A DNA stretch of 64,000 nucleotides from Perlabentimonas sp964490015 (GTDB taxonomy: Bacteria > Bacteroidota > Bacteroidia > Bacteroidales > Tenuifilaceae). This document shows, one piece after another, positions 50,292-58,931 of the stretch; position 1 is the first letter of the stretch; the number at the start of each line of letters is the position of its first letter. Both the position numbers and the translations under genes were made by a program. The DNA lies in assembly GCA_964490015.1 (NCBI GenBank), contig CAZBBA010000002.1:1-64000 (forward strand), given 5' to 3'. A model generated the notes under the pieces. It was not told the DNA's origin, did not search any database, and was given only the letters and a program-made list of their open reading frames with translations.

Positions 50292-52595
50292 CTAAGTAAG
50301 ATTGGTAATGTTATTCGAAATTTTTAGAATCTTGTATACCTCACCCTGCTCGTTCTTTATGGGTGTGTATGTTTCTTGAAAAACAAAGGTATGGTTATTA
50401 ACAGTGAATCGATTTACCTGTTTTTGCGGCATTCCATTACGTAGATTACTCCAGAAACTATCATATTCTCGCTTTTGCTCCGGGCTAAATTCAAGCTTAT
50501 CGGAGTGATGCGTTCCAACAACTTCGTCGCGCGAAAGCCCGAGCAATTCGAGGTACGATTCGTTGATTGAGGTAATGTAGCCCAACGAGTCGTACTCGAT
50601 AACAAAGCTGGAGTTATTTAGTGCTTCAATAAAGCACTGCATTTCGGAAGTGCGTCGGGTGGACTCCTCCTGAGTGGCCTGCAACTCTTCCATATTTTGG
50701 CGCATCTCCTCTTCCTGGGCAAGCATTTCCTCGGCCTGTTGCTGAGTTTTAGTTAGCAGTTCGGCAGTTCTAATGCTCACTCTAACCGTAGTAATGGTTG
50801 ATGCAATGCTTTGCGCTAAGCGCTCAACAAGTTCTACTTGATGTGGTTCAAATACGCTGAACGACGCTACCTCAATTACACCCAAAACATTTTCGTCGAG
50901 CATAAGGGGCACAATTAGAAGCGCGTTGGGAGTGCTCTCACCTAAGCCCGAGGTAATCTCTATATAACCATCTGGAATCTCGGTAAGAATAATTGATTTT
51001 TTCTCCAGAGCGCAGGCTCCAATTAGGCCTTCACCAAGTAGAATATGTTTCTGCTTGTATTTAATGCGATTGTATGCAAAAGCAGCTTTTAACTCAAAGA
51101 ACTGATTATTTGCCTCGTCGTCGTTTAGTAAGAATAGCCCTCCCTGATTTGCACCCAAGGTATTAACCACTTCCCGAATTATTGATTTCGACAACTTTTC
51201 CAAATTATCATTATCCAGCCTAAGGATCTCGGCAAATTTAGCCAGAGCTTCATTTGACCAGCGTCTCAGATTATCCTCGGTTTTCCTCTTTTCATTTTCG
51301 TCGTGCGCTTGCTTAAGGCTACTGCGCATATCCATTAGCGCCCATCCGAGGACATCCTCTTCGCTAAGTTTGGTGAAATCGGCATTAAGGTTACCTTTGC
51401 CTATGCTGGCGGCAAAATCTACCTTATGACTAAGGCCATTTATAGTTGTATTCAGGGCAACTGTCATTTGGCCTATCTCATCGTCTGCCTTAACCGGGAG
51501 AATCATATCTTCCGACACATTGCCAAGTGCCATACGCTTAAGCGTACCCGTTATTTTAGTAATAGGATTAAAAATTGCTCGAGAGAAAAGAATTATTACC
51601 GAACCCAACACCAACAAGCCAACAATGCCAACAATAATTGAGAATGTTAGATTTTTATTAGCTTGTGCTAACAGCACCGATTTGGGGACAACAACAGCAA
51701 TAGACCAAGGGCTACGGGTTTGGCCAACCACAATAGGGGCAAACACAAAAAAGGAGTTGATCCCACTAGCATCACGAGACATAAACGACACGTCTTGGCC
51801 ATTGGAAATGCGTTCTACCACTCCAAAGTTTTTGAAAATGTCATCGTAATCCTCAAGCGCATTTCTTCCTAGGCGTTCCATATCGGGATGTGCCACATAT
51901 TTGAGGTCGTTGGATAGCAAAAAGGCGTAACTTTGCTCAAAAGGTCTAACTTGCTTAATTATATGGTACAAACTCTCCAGTGTAATATCAAGTCCAACTA
52001 CGCCAATGTAGTTTCCCTCGTTCTTGATTGGGGCAATAAGGCTTGTCATAAGGATGTTATCCTTTTCGTTCCCCGTAAAATTTGCCAGGTAGGGATTCTC
52101 AAGCCAATCCTTTGGGTTAGCTTTAATTCGAGCGTAATCTGCACCATCACCAGTTAAACTCGACAAGTAAAATCTGCTTTTAATCTGGTTTCCCTCTCTC
52201 CACACCTCTGCTTTATATCGACCGTAATCCTTGGTGTAGTTTTTATCAATCTGCTTTAGTTCCCAGCTGTCCCATATCGACAAAAGATGTGGATTTTTCT
52301 CCATAACATCTAAGTAGATTTGGGGAAAGATTTTTTTCCACTGCTCTTCGGGCATAAGGGTGTAAGATCTTACAGCTTGAGCCAGTGTTTGGGCTGTAAC
52401 CAAATCTTTTTCAAGCATAATTCTCATGTCGGATGCGTGCTTCTGGGCAGTTGACAGGGTTACTAACATGGCATCGTTCATCGCGGCATTTCGTGAACTG
52501 ATGCTAATAAACCCAACGGAGAGTATATAAATTATGGCTGATACCCCAACTACGGTCACAAAAATTTTTTGCTGAAGGTTGAGCGTCTTTTTCAT
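50292..52595 (-). CDS. Transmembrane sensor: dCache-like, HAMP, GAF, coiled coil, PAS
   Basis: 767 residues. First helix about 10-30; an extracellular dCache-like sensor at about 40-310 (HLLSIWDSWE, GDGADYARI, VGLDITLESLYHIIKQV, IVVPKSVL); second helix about 315-340. HAMP is at about 345-400 (KADDEIGQM). A GAF domain lies at about 470-610 (NQGGLFLLNDDE, AYNRIKY, GEGLIGACALE). The coiled coil (EEEMRQNMEELQATQEE) is near 635 and a PAS domain at about 655-765. It has no kinase, phosphatase or cyclase output. From the HAMP on, it aligns with the first gene of the window. The coiled coil may be a methylation and partner surface. Confidence 0.85.
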   Translation of the reverse strand: MKKTLNLQQKIFVTVVGVSAIIYILSVGFISISSRNAAMNDAMLVTLSTAQKHASDMRIMLEKDLVTAQTLAQAVRSYTLMPEEQWKKIFPQIYLDVMEKNPHLLSIWDSWELKQIDKNYTKDYGRYKAEVWREGNQIKSRFYLSSLTGDGADYARIKANPKDWLENPYLANFTGNEKDNILMTSLIAPIKNEGNYIGVVGLDITLESLYHIIKQVRPFEQSYAFLLSNDLKYVAHPDMERLGRNALEDYDDIFKNFGVVERISNGQDVSFMSRDASGINSFFVFAPIVVGQTRSPWSIAVVVPKSVLLAQANKNLTFSIIVGIVGLLVLGSVIILFSRAIFNPITKITGTLKRMALGNVSEDMILPVKADDEIGQMTVALNTTINGLSHKVDFAASIGKGNLNADFTKLSEEDVLGWALMDMRSSLKQAHDENEKRKTEDNLRRWSNEALAKFAEILRLDNDNLEKLSKSIIREVVNTLGANQGGLFLLNDDEANNQFFELKAAFAYNRIKYKQKHILLGEGLIGACALEKKSIILTEIPDGYIEITSGLGESTPNALLIVPLMLDENVLGVIEVASFSVFEPHQVELVERLAQSIASTITTVRVSIRTAELLTKTQQQAEEMLAQEEEMRQNMEELQATQEESTRRTSEMQCFIEALNNSSFVIEYDSLGYITSINESYLELLGLSRDEVVGTHHSDKLEFSPEQKREYDSFWSNLRNGMPQKQVNRFTVNNHTFVFQETYTPIKNEQGEVYKILKISNNITNLT

Positions 52596-52620
52596 GATTG
52601 ATCAATTTTACAATAAAACA

Positions 52621-52648
52621 TGCATACCTCAACGAATTGGGGTATGCA
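52621..52648 (-). terminator. Terminator-like hairpin after the USP gene at 52684
   Basis: 12-pair stem TGCATACCTCAA / TTGGGGTATGCA (one G·T) with a CGAA tetraloop, then TGTTTTATTG on the minus strand. Confidence 0.65.
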
Positions 52649-52683
52649 ATATGGTTCATGCTATAAGCATAGAATGCTACTAC

Positions 52684-53529
52684 TTAGTAAAAGCCCTGAA
52701 GTTTCCTCACGCGCGGTGTTATGCACATTATAGGTATTCGCGAGGCGGCTTTCCCCTTGTTATCCTGAACGTAGGTGGTGTACTTGTCGGCCATAATCAG
52801 AATTAGGTCTGCATCGATGTTATTAGCAAACTTAAACACCTCGTCCTTGAATGAATTTTGCCGCTTGGCCGTTTTAATACCATACACAATCTTATTACCA
52901 TCGAGCATTTTTTTGGTAAAGTATATGTTGTTGGCCATGTTGCGTTTTCGCCCTTCGTCGTTGATATAGGGTTTTATCAGGTTGATATTACACTTGTAGT
53001 ACTTCGAAAGGTAGATGATCCAATGGAGAGTCTCCTTGTACTTTTTGTCGTAATCGAGGGGCACAACTATCTCAATGTAATGGGTATGCACCGGCATCGA
53101 CTCGGCGATAACGAAGGGTATTGACAAGTTTTTTACCGAAAGGCTGCGCATAAAAGTACTGGATTCGAATTTCTTCTTTCCGTACTTATAGTTCTTGTAT
53201 GCAACTATCAGGTTAAGGTTTGCTGTGGCTATTAACTCCTTAATAATGTTTGTGGGGTTGCCCTCCAGCACCATAGAAAAGATATGACAAGAAGAGTCAT
53301 TGCTAATACCATCGGCAACTTCCTCGAGACGGCGTTTTAAAATCTCAATCTCTTCGGGTTTGGCCGCCTTATTGCCAAGGAAACGGGATAACCATGTATT
53401 TGGCATTAAGTGCAGAAGTAGTATATCGTTTCCCGCTACTTCGGCTAGCTGTAAAGCATGCTTAAGCGCTATTTCAGCCCCATCGGAAAAGTCCCAAGGA
53501 ACCAATACAACCTTTTTGGGAGTAGTCAT
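52684..53529 (-). CDS. Universal stress protein, two-domain
   Basis: 281 residues from ATG 53529 (an in-frame GTG at 53538 is less likely). Two USP folds: residues 1-145 (VVLVPWDFSDGAEIALKHALQL) and 146-281 (EIVVPLDYDKKYKETLHWIIYL), ending MCITPR. The ATP-binding glycine loop G-x2-G-x9-G(S/T) is missing from both halves, so it probably does not bind ATP. It belongs with the paralogue at 57467, which shares the C-terminal MCI-x-PR; the two flank the cyclase–HD receptor. Role likely in stress or energy-state response; the mechanism is unknown. Confidence 0.85.
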   Translation of the reverse strand: MTTPKKVVLVPWDFSDGAEIALKHALQLAEVAGNDILLLHLMPNTWLSRFLGNKAAKPEEIEILKRRLEEVADGISNDSSCHIFSMVLEGNPTNIIKELIATANLNLIVAYKNYKYGKKKFESSTFMRSLSVKNLSIPFVIAESMPVHTHYIEIVVPLDYDKKYKETLHWIIYLSKYYKCNINLIKPYINDEGRKRNMANNIYFTKKMLDGNKIVYGIKTAKRQNSFKDEVFKFANNIDADLILIMADKYTTYVQDNKGKAASRIPIMCITPRVRKLQGFY

Positions 53530-53628
53530 ATCTCGCACAGTTTTTTGAATAGAAATGAAAATAAAAACCCCGTTAAATATATCAATTATTATTGTAATGC
53601 CAGCAAATCTAGCTTCGAAAATTACTTT

Positions 53629-56600
53629 TTAATTTTCCGCCATCCACGATCGAAGCTTCTCCAGCTGACTTTGCTTGTTAACATTTCTTAGCTTTCGGGC
53701 TGTTTTTGTAAAATAGGAGTGCTTAGCGATAAACTTAATTTGCAGCTCGTTCCACTCCCTTAAGGTACCAATTTTACCATGCTCATGCAATTCGCGGTAC
53801 AGCATATTCGATACTGGAATAAAATCGGTTCTACCTAGGTAATCGAGATCGGCATCACATATAATCTCCTCCAATAAATTTTGTGGCTTTGGTGGAAGTT
53901 TTGTACTCATTATCAAATCGGCAACTACCTCAATCTGCTTTTCAGTATAGTAATACTCGGGCAAAATTTCGCGAGCTAGTTTCACGGCCATCTCCTCGTG
54001 GGTGTTGTAGTCGATCATATGCCCAGCATCGTGAAAGAGAGCCGCAGTTCTAAGCAGAAGTAACTCCTCGTTGGTTACTTTCTCCGATCGGCCAATTAGT
54101 TCTACCTGTGTGTACACATCCACTGTATGCTTTAAATTGTGGTAGTAAAGGTTTTGGGGCAAACCTTTTTCCAACTTCTCTAGAATAAAGTCTTCCAAAT
54201 CGCAAAGCCTTACCAGTTGCAGAAGAATCTGAAAGTCATAGTTAGGCTCAATGCCTAACCTATCAACCGAAAGGCTTGGTTTGATTCCATTAACAAAGTA
54301 CATTTCAATATCGCCCTTATTTTTAACTGGCATCCTGCCCCTAAAGGTGCAATCGAAATATTCGCTTACCAGCATAAAGGTATTTCCAGAGATATTGATT
54401 TGGCCAACCTCACCTGACGATTCCATGCGACTGGCTGTGTTAACAGTGCTCCCCCAAATATCGTACGAGAGTTTATTGCGACCTACAACACCTGCAATTA
54501 CAGGGCCTGTATCTATTCCAATACGTAGCTCCCAAATATCCTGAACGTGCTCGGCATTGCGAACCAAATCCTTCATGTAGTGAATCATCTCCAATGCAGC
54601 TAGTACAACCTCAACCGGGTTAGTTCTGTTTTTTTGAGGGATTCCTCCTGCACACATGTATGCATCGCCAATGGTTTTAATTTTCTCAATTCTATACTTC
54701 TCAACTACGGAGTCGAAGTACAGAAAAAACCTGTCGAGTTGATCAATTAATACCTCAGGGTTAGTCTCATCGGTAATTCGAGTAAATCCTTCTATATCGC
54801 AAAACAAAACCGTTACCACCTGAAATCGCTGTGTGTTTACTCTACCCTTTTCTTTAAGTTCCGAGGCTGTTTCCTTGGGAAGCACACGGGCTAAAAGGTT
54901 ATCGGTTTTCTCCTTTTCCCTAACCAATTCCTCAGTACGTGTATTGATAAGGCTTTCGAGCTTAAAGCGAATCTTAGTGGAGCTGTATCTGCGCCATTTA
55001 AATATAGTGTAAAGTGCTAATAATAATAGAATTGAAAATGCAACAATAAAAAAAGGCGTTTCGAAAAAGTGCGGTTTAACCTCAAAATCAATAGAAGCAA
55101 TATCGGATTCCTTTCCCCAAAAGTTACGCGTTTTGAGCATTAGGGTGTAAGACCCTGGGCGAAGCCCATTTATTTCGCGCATGTTATTGCTGGTCCATGG
55201 TGTCCAGTTTAAATCGAAACCAACTAAAAAGCAAGAGTATTGGGCATTCCCATACGAGGTATCCCATCCACCCGAGGCGTTAGATGAAAATCTGACCTTA
55301 AGATTACTAAGTCCCGGAGCATCGGATAGTTCTTCAACGCTATCTCCTACTAAATACCCATTACGAACGTTAAAGGATCTATCACGCTTTTCAAGCTTCA
55401 ATTGGTTGATGGTTGCAGATGGTTTTCCTCTAAAAACGTTGGAGTTCCTGTAGTAATGAATCCCCAAATTTGTGACCACAAGCAGAGTGCTGTCCGGAAG
55501 TAATAGAACCTGCTTAAGCGCCTCCGAAGCCAAAAGGGGTGCAAGAGGCCTTTTTGGTTCAAATCTTCTCGTGAGCGAATCTTTCTGATAAAACCACAGG
55601 GTATAAATACCAGAAAAAGGCTCAAAAATTCTTAGCATCACTAAACCTGATTCCCCCTCTAGAACCGGGAGATTTTGACTTGTTGAATCGCAAAACAGTA
55701 AATTATCGACCTTGTTACCCCAATAATCGAATGTGTATAGGCAATTGTCTAACTTTATATAGGGTTGTGGGTTCTGATTGGTAGCAAACGTTAGGGCTCC
55801 CGACACTAACAAATCATTATCGAGCAATCTCCAGGGTTTATCAGTTGCATCAAACGCCTTAACATACCAATTGTTGGTCTCTACCTGAACAAGCAAATGA
55901 CCATTGTGGCTTAGTATTCTTTCTATTCGCTGCAGGTTGAAAGGAAAATCAATTTGCCTAATCTTGTCGGAGTGTTTTGATAAGTTTTTAGCATAAAAAA
56001 CATTGTCGCTTGCCCAAAGGAACCATAGGCTTTCGGCCTGTTCGACAAATGTAAAATGATTTGATCCTAAATGTCCAGGATCGTTTAAAACAAGGCTAGC
56101 CCTTTTGTCTTTGACAGTAAATAACCCATTGGCTCCAACAGCATACACTCCCGATATATGTGAAAAAACTTGCTTAACTGGACCGGCCATTCCCGGAATT
56201 AAGTCGAACTTAATTTGACCGGGAGTATTAGCATAGGATGCTACAAAAAGGCCATTGGACGCTCCACTGTATATAAGATTATTGGCAAAAGCGATCGATT
56301 GAGGCCTAAGCATACTACAACCACCACCACCATAAAGACCTGTGGTTGATATGTTTGAAAAACTATGTATAGCAGTTGGACTTAGAATAAGTAGTGTTTC
56401 GTTAGAGAAAGGCAGGATATCTACAATTTGGTCAGCAATCTCTGAAGTTTCAATCGCTTGGGCTGCAAGCTTTCTTTCACTTTTCGTGACTTCAACAATC
56501 TCGTTGCTGCCAAAAAGAAGGTAAAGCTTATTATCGATCGACTGAACTCTCTTAATCTGAGCATTGCGTTCAACACTCATGCCGTCGAGAAGCCTAATTT

Positions 56601-57321
56601 GGCTAGGCTCGCCTGTCAGCTTGCTAATCCATGGAAAACCGCTTGTAATAGCATACACATGGTTATCCGACCTTGTTACATAAAGTAATGTGTTAATTAA
56701 ATTATCTGGTAAAACTAGTTTAGCAACGGTTTCTTTGGGATCACCAGCACTTTTAAGCTCCCGATTATCCTTGGTATAGAAAATTTCTTTCTGTGATTTT
56801 ACAATTCTAACCCGGTGATTTGCAGAATCGATCAGTTCGAACTCACTGAAATAACGCCACAACTTACTCTGAGTGGCAAAAAACATCGCATTATTGGTGT
56901 CAACGGCAAGTCCCGAAATACTTTCGAAACCAATAAATGGAGGCGTTGAAAAAAGCACTTTTCGCTGCAGTAGGCCATTCGACAAGAATTGAAAAACCTC
57001 TACGGTATTATTGTAGGCAAAGTATACATCTCCCGAGGGCGCAATTGTATAAATTGGTTTTTGAGGGAAATCAACATTCTCCCAGTTTAAACCATCAAAA
57101 ATAACTAATGTTTTGCCCCTAAGAAGCAGGATAAATCTCTCGTTAGCCGTTATGAGCGTTCCATTTTCGGAGATGAAGCTGCTAGGTAAGGGACTTACCT
57201 TAACAGCAGTGGGGATAGGGCCCGAGGAGGCTTCTAAATTATTGCCCTGACAATAAAGAACAAAGGCAAGGCTTATGAAAAAAAGTGATCGTAGCTTATT
57301 CAACAAATTCAGAAAATTCAT
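53629..57321 (-). CDS. Receptor-type adenylate cyclase fused to an HD hydrolase domain
   Basis: 1230 residues. A signal peptide is followed by an extracytoplasmic beta-propeller-like sensor (to about 650) and a Y_Y_Y-type domain (about 660-740). A membrane helix spans about 752-774, then a short coiled coil (RTEELVREKEKTDNLLARVLP). The class III cyclase domain is at about 830-1010: metal Asp842 (FCDIEGFT) and Asp886 (IGDAYM), Lys882 and Asp954 (YDIWG) as adenine-type specificity residues, and Asn961/Arg965 (VNTASRME). The HD domain is at about 1040-1180, with YH1061NLKH1065TVDV and FH1097DAGH1101, resembling mammalian-type cyclic-nucleotide phosphodiesterase signatures. It may both make and break cAMP. 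The sensor ligand is unknown. It is flanked by two USP genes. Confidence 0.88.
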   Translation of the reverse strand: MNFLNLLNKLRSLFFISLAFVLYCQGNNLEASSGPIPTAVKVSPLPSSFISENGTLITANERFILLLRGKTLVIFDGLNWENVDFPQKPIYTIAPSGDVYFAYNNTVEVFQFLSNGLLQRKVLFSTPPFIGFESISGLAVDTNNAMFFATQSKLWRYFSEFELIDSANHRVRIVKSQKEIFYTKDNRELKSAGDPKETVAKLVLPDNLINTLLYVTRSDNHVYAITSGFPWISKLTGEPSQIRLLDGMSVERNAQIKRVQSIDNKLYLLFGSNEIVEVTKSERKLAAQAIETSEIADQIVDILPFSNETLLILSPTAIHSFSNISTTGLYGGGGCSMLRPQSIAFANNLIYSGASNGLFVASYANTPGQIKFDLIPGMAGPVKQVFSHISGVYAVGANGLFTVKDKRASLVLNDPGHLGSNHFTFVEQAESLWFLWASDNVFYAKNLSKHSDKIRQIDFPFNLQRIERILSHNGHLLVQVETNNWYVKAFDATDKPWRLLDNDLLVSGALTFATNQNPQPYIKLDNCLYTFDYWGNKVDNLLFCDSTSQNLPVLEGESGLVMLRIFEPFSGIYTLWFYQKDSLTRRFEPKRPLAPLLASEALKQVLLLPDSTLLVVTNLGIHYYRNSNVFRGKPSATINQLKLEKRDRSFNVRNGYLVGDSVEELSDAPGLSNLKVRFSSNASGGWDTSYGNAQYSCFLVGFDLNWTPWTSNNMREINGLRPGSYTLMLKTRNFWGKESDIASIDFEVKPHFFETPFFIVAFSILLLLALYTIFKWRRYSSTKIRFKLESLINTRTEELVREKEKTDNLLARVLPKETASELKEKGRVNTQRFQVVTVLFCDIEGFTRITDETNPEVLIDQLDRFFLYFDSVVEKYRIEKIKTIGDAYMCAGGIPQKNRTNPVEVVLAALEMIHYMKDLVRNAEHVQDIWELRIGIDTGPVIAGVVGRNKLSYDIWGSTVNTASRMESSGEVGQINISGNTFMLVSEYFDCTFRGRMPVKNKGDIEMYFVNGIKPSLSVDRLGIEPNYDFQILLQLVRLCDLEDFILEKLEKGLPQNLYYHNLKHTVDVYTQVELIGRSEKVTNEELLLLRTAALFHDAGHMIDYNTHEEMAVKLAREILPEYYYTEKQIEVVADLIMSTKLPPKPQNLLEEIICDADLDYLGRTDFIPVSNMLYRELHEHGKIGTLREWNELQIKFIAKHSYFTKTARKLRNVNKQSQLEKLRSWMAEN

Positions 57322-57346
57322 ACCTTAGACCTTTGATTTTTCCCAA

Positions 57347-57363
57347 AAACCAACTGTTGGTTT
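57347..57363. promoter_or_regulatory. Palindrome in the divergent cyclase–USP intergenic region
   Basis: Perfect 8-base arms AAACCAAC / GTTGGTTT around one T. It lies between the divergent receptor cyclase (start 57321) and USP gene (start 57467), a natural operator position. Confidence 0.5.
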
Positions 57364-57466
57364 GCGTTTTTTGCAAAGAAACTAAATTAGTAAGATAATT
57401 AGCTATATATTGTGCTCAGAAATAAAACAGCCAGCAAACTTCTACATTATAAAATTAATTAAATAT

Positions 57467-58267
57467 ATGAATAATCACAAGAAAAAAATACTTGTTCCCA
57501 CGGATTTCAAAACTCCTGCCTCCTATGCGCTTCAGCATGCTGTAAGAGTTTCGGGAGTGGTTGGTGAAACCATTACCATGATTCACGTAGTGGGATCAGC
57601 CGTTGAAATTGCTGCCGCTCAGATTAAACTGGAAGCCGATGCAAGAGAGGCGCAAAGCAAGTATGGTGTGACACCCGAAGTTTTAGTTAGGGTTGGCGAT
57701 GTGGCCGATGAAATTGCCAAGGCGGCAATTGATATTAACGCAAGCATAGTAATAATGGGATCTGCCAGCGTAAAAGGGAAACAGGATTTATCGAATTTGC
57801 CCACACTGAAGGTGATAACCAAATCAACGGTTCCCTTTATCACCATCCAGGAGCCACCCGTAAACAAGCGCTACGACGATATAATCTTCCCAATCGATTT
57901 CACCGTTGAAAATAAGGAGAAACATGGCTGGATTTCTTACTTCTGCGACTACTACATATCCAAATTCCATCTGGTTAAGCCCAACGTTTCCGATCCTGAA
58001 CTTGTGGCCAAGGTAGATCTTAACATGGCATCGGCAGTTCGATTCCTTGACGAGAAAGGTGCAAAATACCAGATTTACACCGTTCCCGGGATAAAACCAT
58101 ATGCTGAGGAAGTTCTCGACTTGGCTGTTAACATAAGGGCTGATCTTATTGTGATAATGACTACTAAAGCATGCTGCAACGACAACAATTTCATCATGGA
58201 GCCCCACGAGCAAACAATTGTTGGATATGCTGGCCACATACCAGTTATGTGCATAAATCCTCGATAA
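57467..58267 (+). CDS. Universal stress protein, two-domain
   Basis: 266 residues from ATG 57467 (MNNHKKKILVPTDFKTPAS); the upstream TTG at 57410 adds a poor leader and is rejected. The first USP fold (residues 1-135) keeps a partial nucleotide loop (IVIMGSASVKGK). The second (136-266) is degenerate and ends VMCINPR, as in the paralogue at 52684. It is divergent from the cyclase–HD receptor, with a 145-base gap that holds a palindrome. It is followed after 10 bases by rdgB and may be co-transcribed with it. Confidence 0.85.
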   Translation: MNNHKKKILVPTDFKTPASYALQHAVRVSGVVGETITMIHVVGSAVEIAAAQIKLEADAREAQSKYGVTPEVLVRVGDVADEIAKAAIDINASIVIMGSASVKGKQDLSNLPTLKVITKSTVPFITIQEPPVNKRYDDIIFPIDFTVENKEKHGWISYFCDYYISKFHLVKPNVSDPELVAKVDLNMASAVRFLDEKGAKYQIYTVPGIKPYAEEVLDLAVNIRADLIVIMTTKACCNDNNFIMEPHEQTIVGYAGHIPVMCINPR

Positions 58268-58277
58268 AAGGAAAACT

Positions 58278-58856
58278 ATGCGCCATATTGTTTTTGCCAC
58301 CAACAATAAGCATAAGCTGATGGAGGTGCAGAAAATGCTTGGTGAAAGGTTTCGCCTGCAAACTCTTGACGAAATTGGTTTTGTGGATGAAATCCCTGAG
58401 GATTATGCAACTCTTGAGGAGAATGCCTCGCAAAAAGCCTGGCACATTCACAATATTTTTAAAACCGATTGCTTTGCCGATGACACAGGCCTTGAAGTTG
58501 AAGCACTTGGGGGCGCTCCTGGTGTTTACTCGGCTCGGTATGCTGGCGAACAAAAGAATCCCAGCGACAATATAGTAAAACTACTTAATGAGCTTAAGGG
58601 TAAAAGCAACCGAGCCGCTCAATTCCGAACCGTGATGTCGCTAATTCTGAATGGTAAAGAATATAGGTTCGAGGGCATTGTAAGAGGGAAAATAATTGAT
58701 GAACTTAAAGGAACAGCCGGGTTTGGCTACGATCCGGTTTTTTTACCCGATGGTTACTCCCAAACATTTGCCCAAATGGATCTTCCTGTCAAAAACAGAA
58801 TAAGCCATAGGGGAATTGCCCTGCAGAAACTAACCGATTTCCTGCTTACACTTTAA
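58278..58856 (+). CDS. rdgB: Non-canonical purine NTP pyrophosphatase (RdgB/HAM1)
   Basis: 192 residues, full length. It hydrolyses ITP, dITP and XTP to monophosphates, keeping damaged purines out of DNA and RNA. Blocks: FATNNKHKLMEVQKML, ETLEENA-like YATLEENASQKA, ADDTGLEVEALGGAPGVYSARYAG, GTAGFGYDPVFLPDGYSQTFAQM and ISHRGIAL. It is followed by a terminator at 58856. Confidence 0.96.
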   Translation: MRHIVFATNNKHKLMEVQKMLGERFRLQTLDEIGFVDEIPEDYATLEENASQKAWHIHNIFKTDCFADDTGLEVEALGGAPGVYSARYAGEQKNPSDNIVKLLNELKGKSNRAAQFRTVMSLILNGKEYRFEGIVRGKIIDELKGTAGFGYDPVFLPDGYSQTFAQMDLPVKNRISHRGIALQKLTDFLLTL

Positions 58857-58877
58857 AAAAGCCCCGAATGGCTTTTT
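58856..58877 (+). terminator. Terminator after rdgB
   Basis: AAAAAGCC (58856-58863) pairs with GGCTTTTT (58870-58877), six-base loop. The stem overlaps the last base of the stop codon; the T-run is part of the arm. Confidence 0.8.
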
Positions 58878-58931
58878 ATACCCTTTTTTGTGCCAATCAT
58901 AATATCTGACATTTTTTGAGGTTTATAAAAA

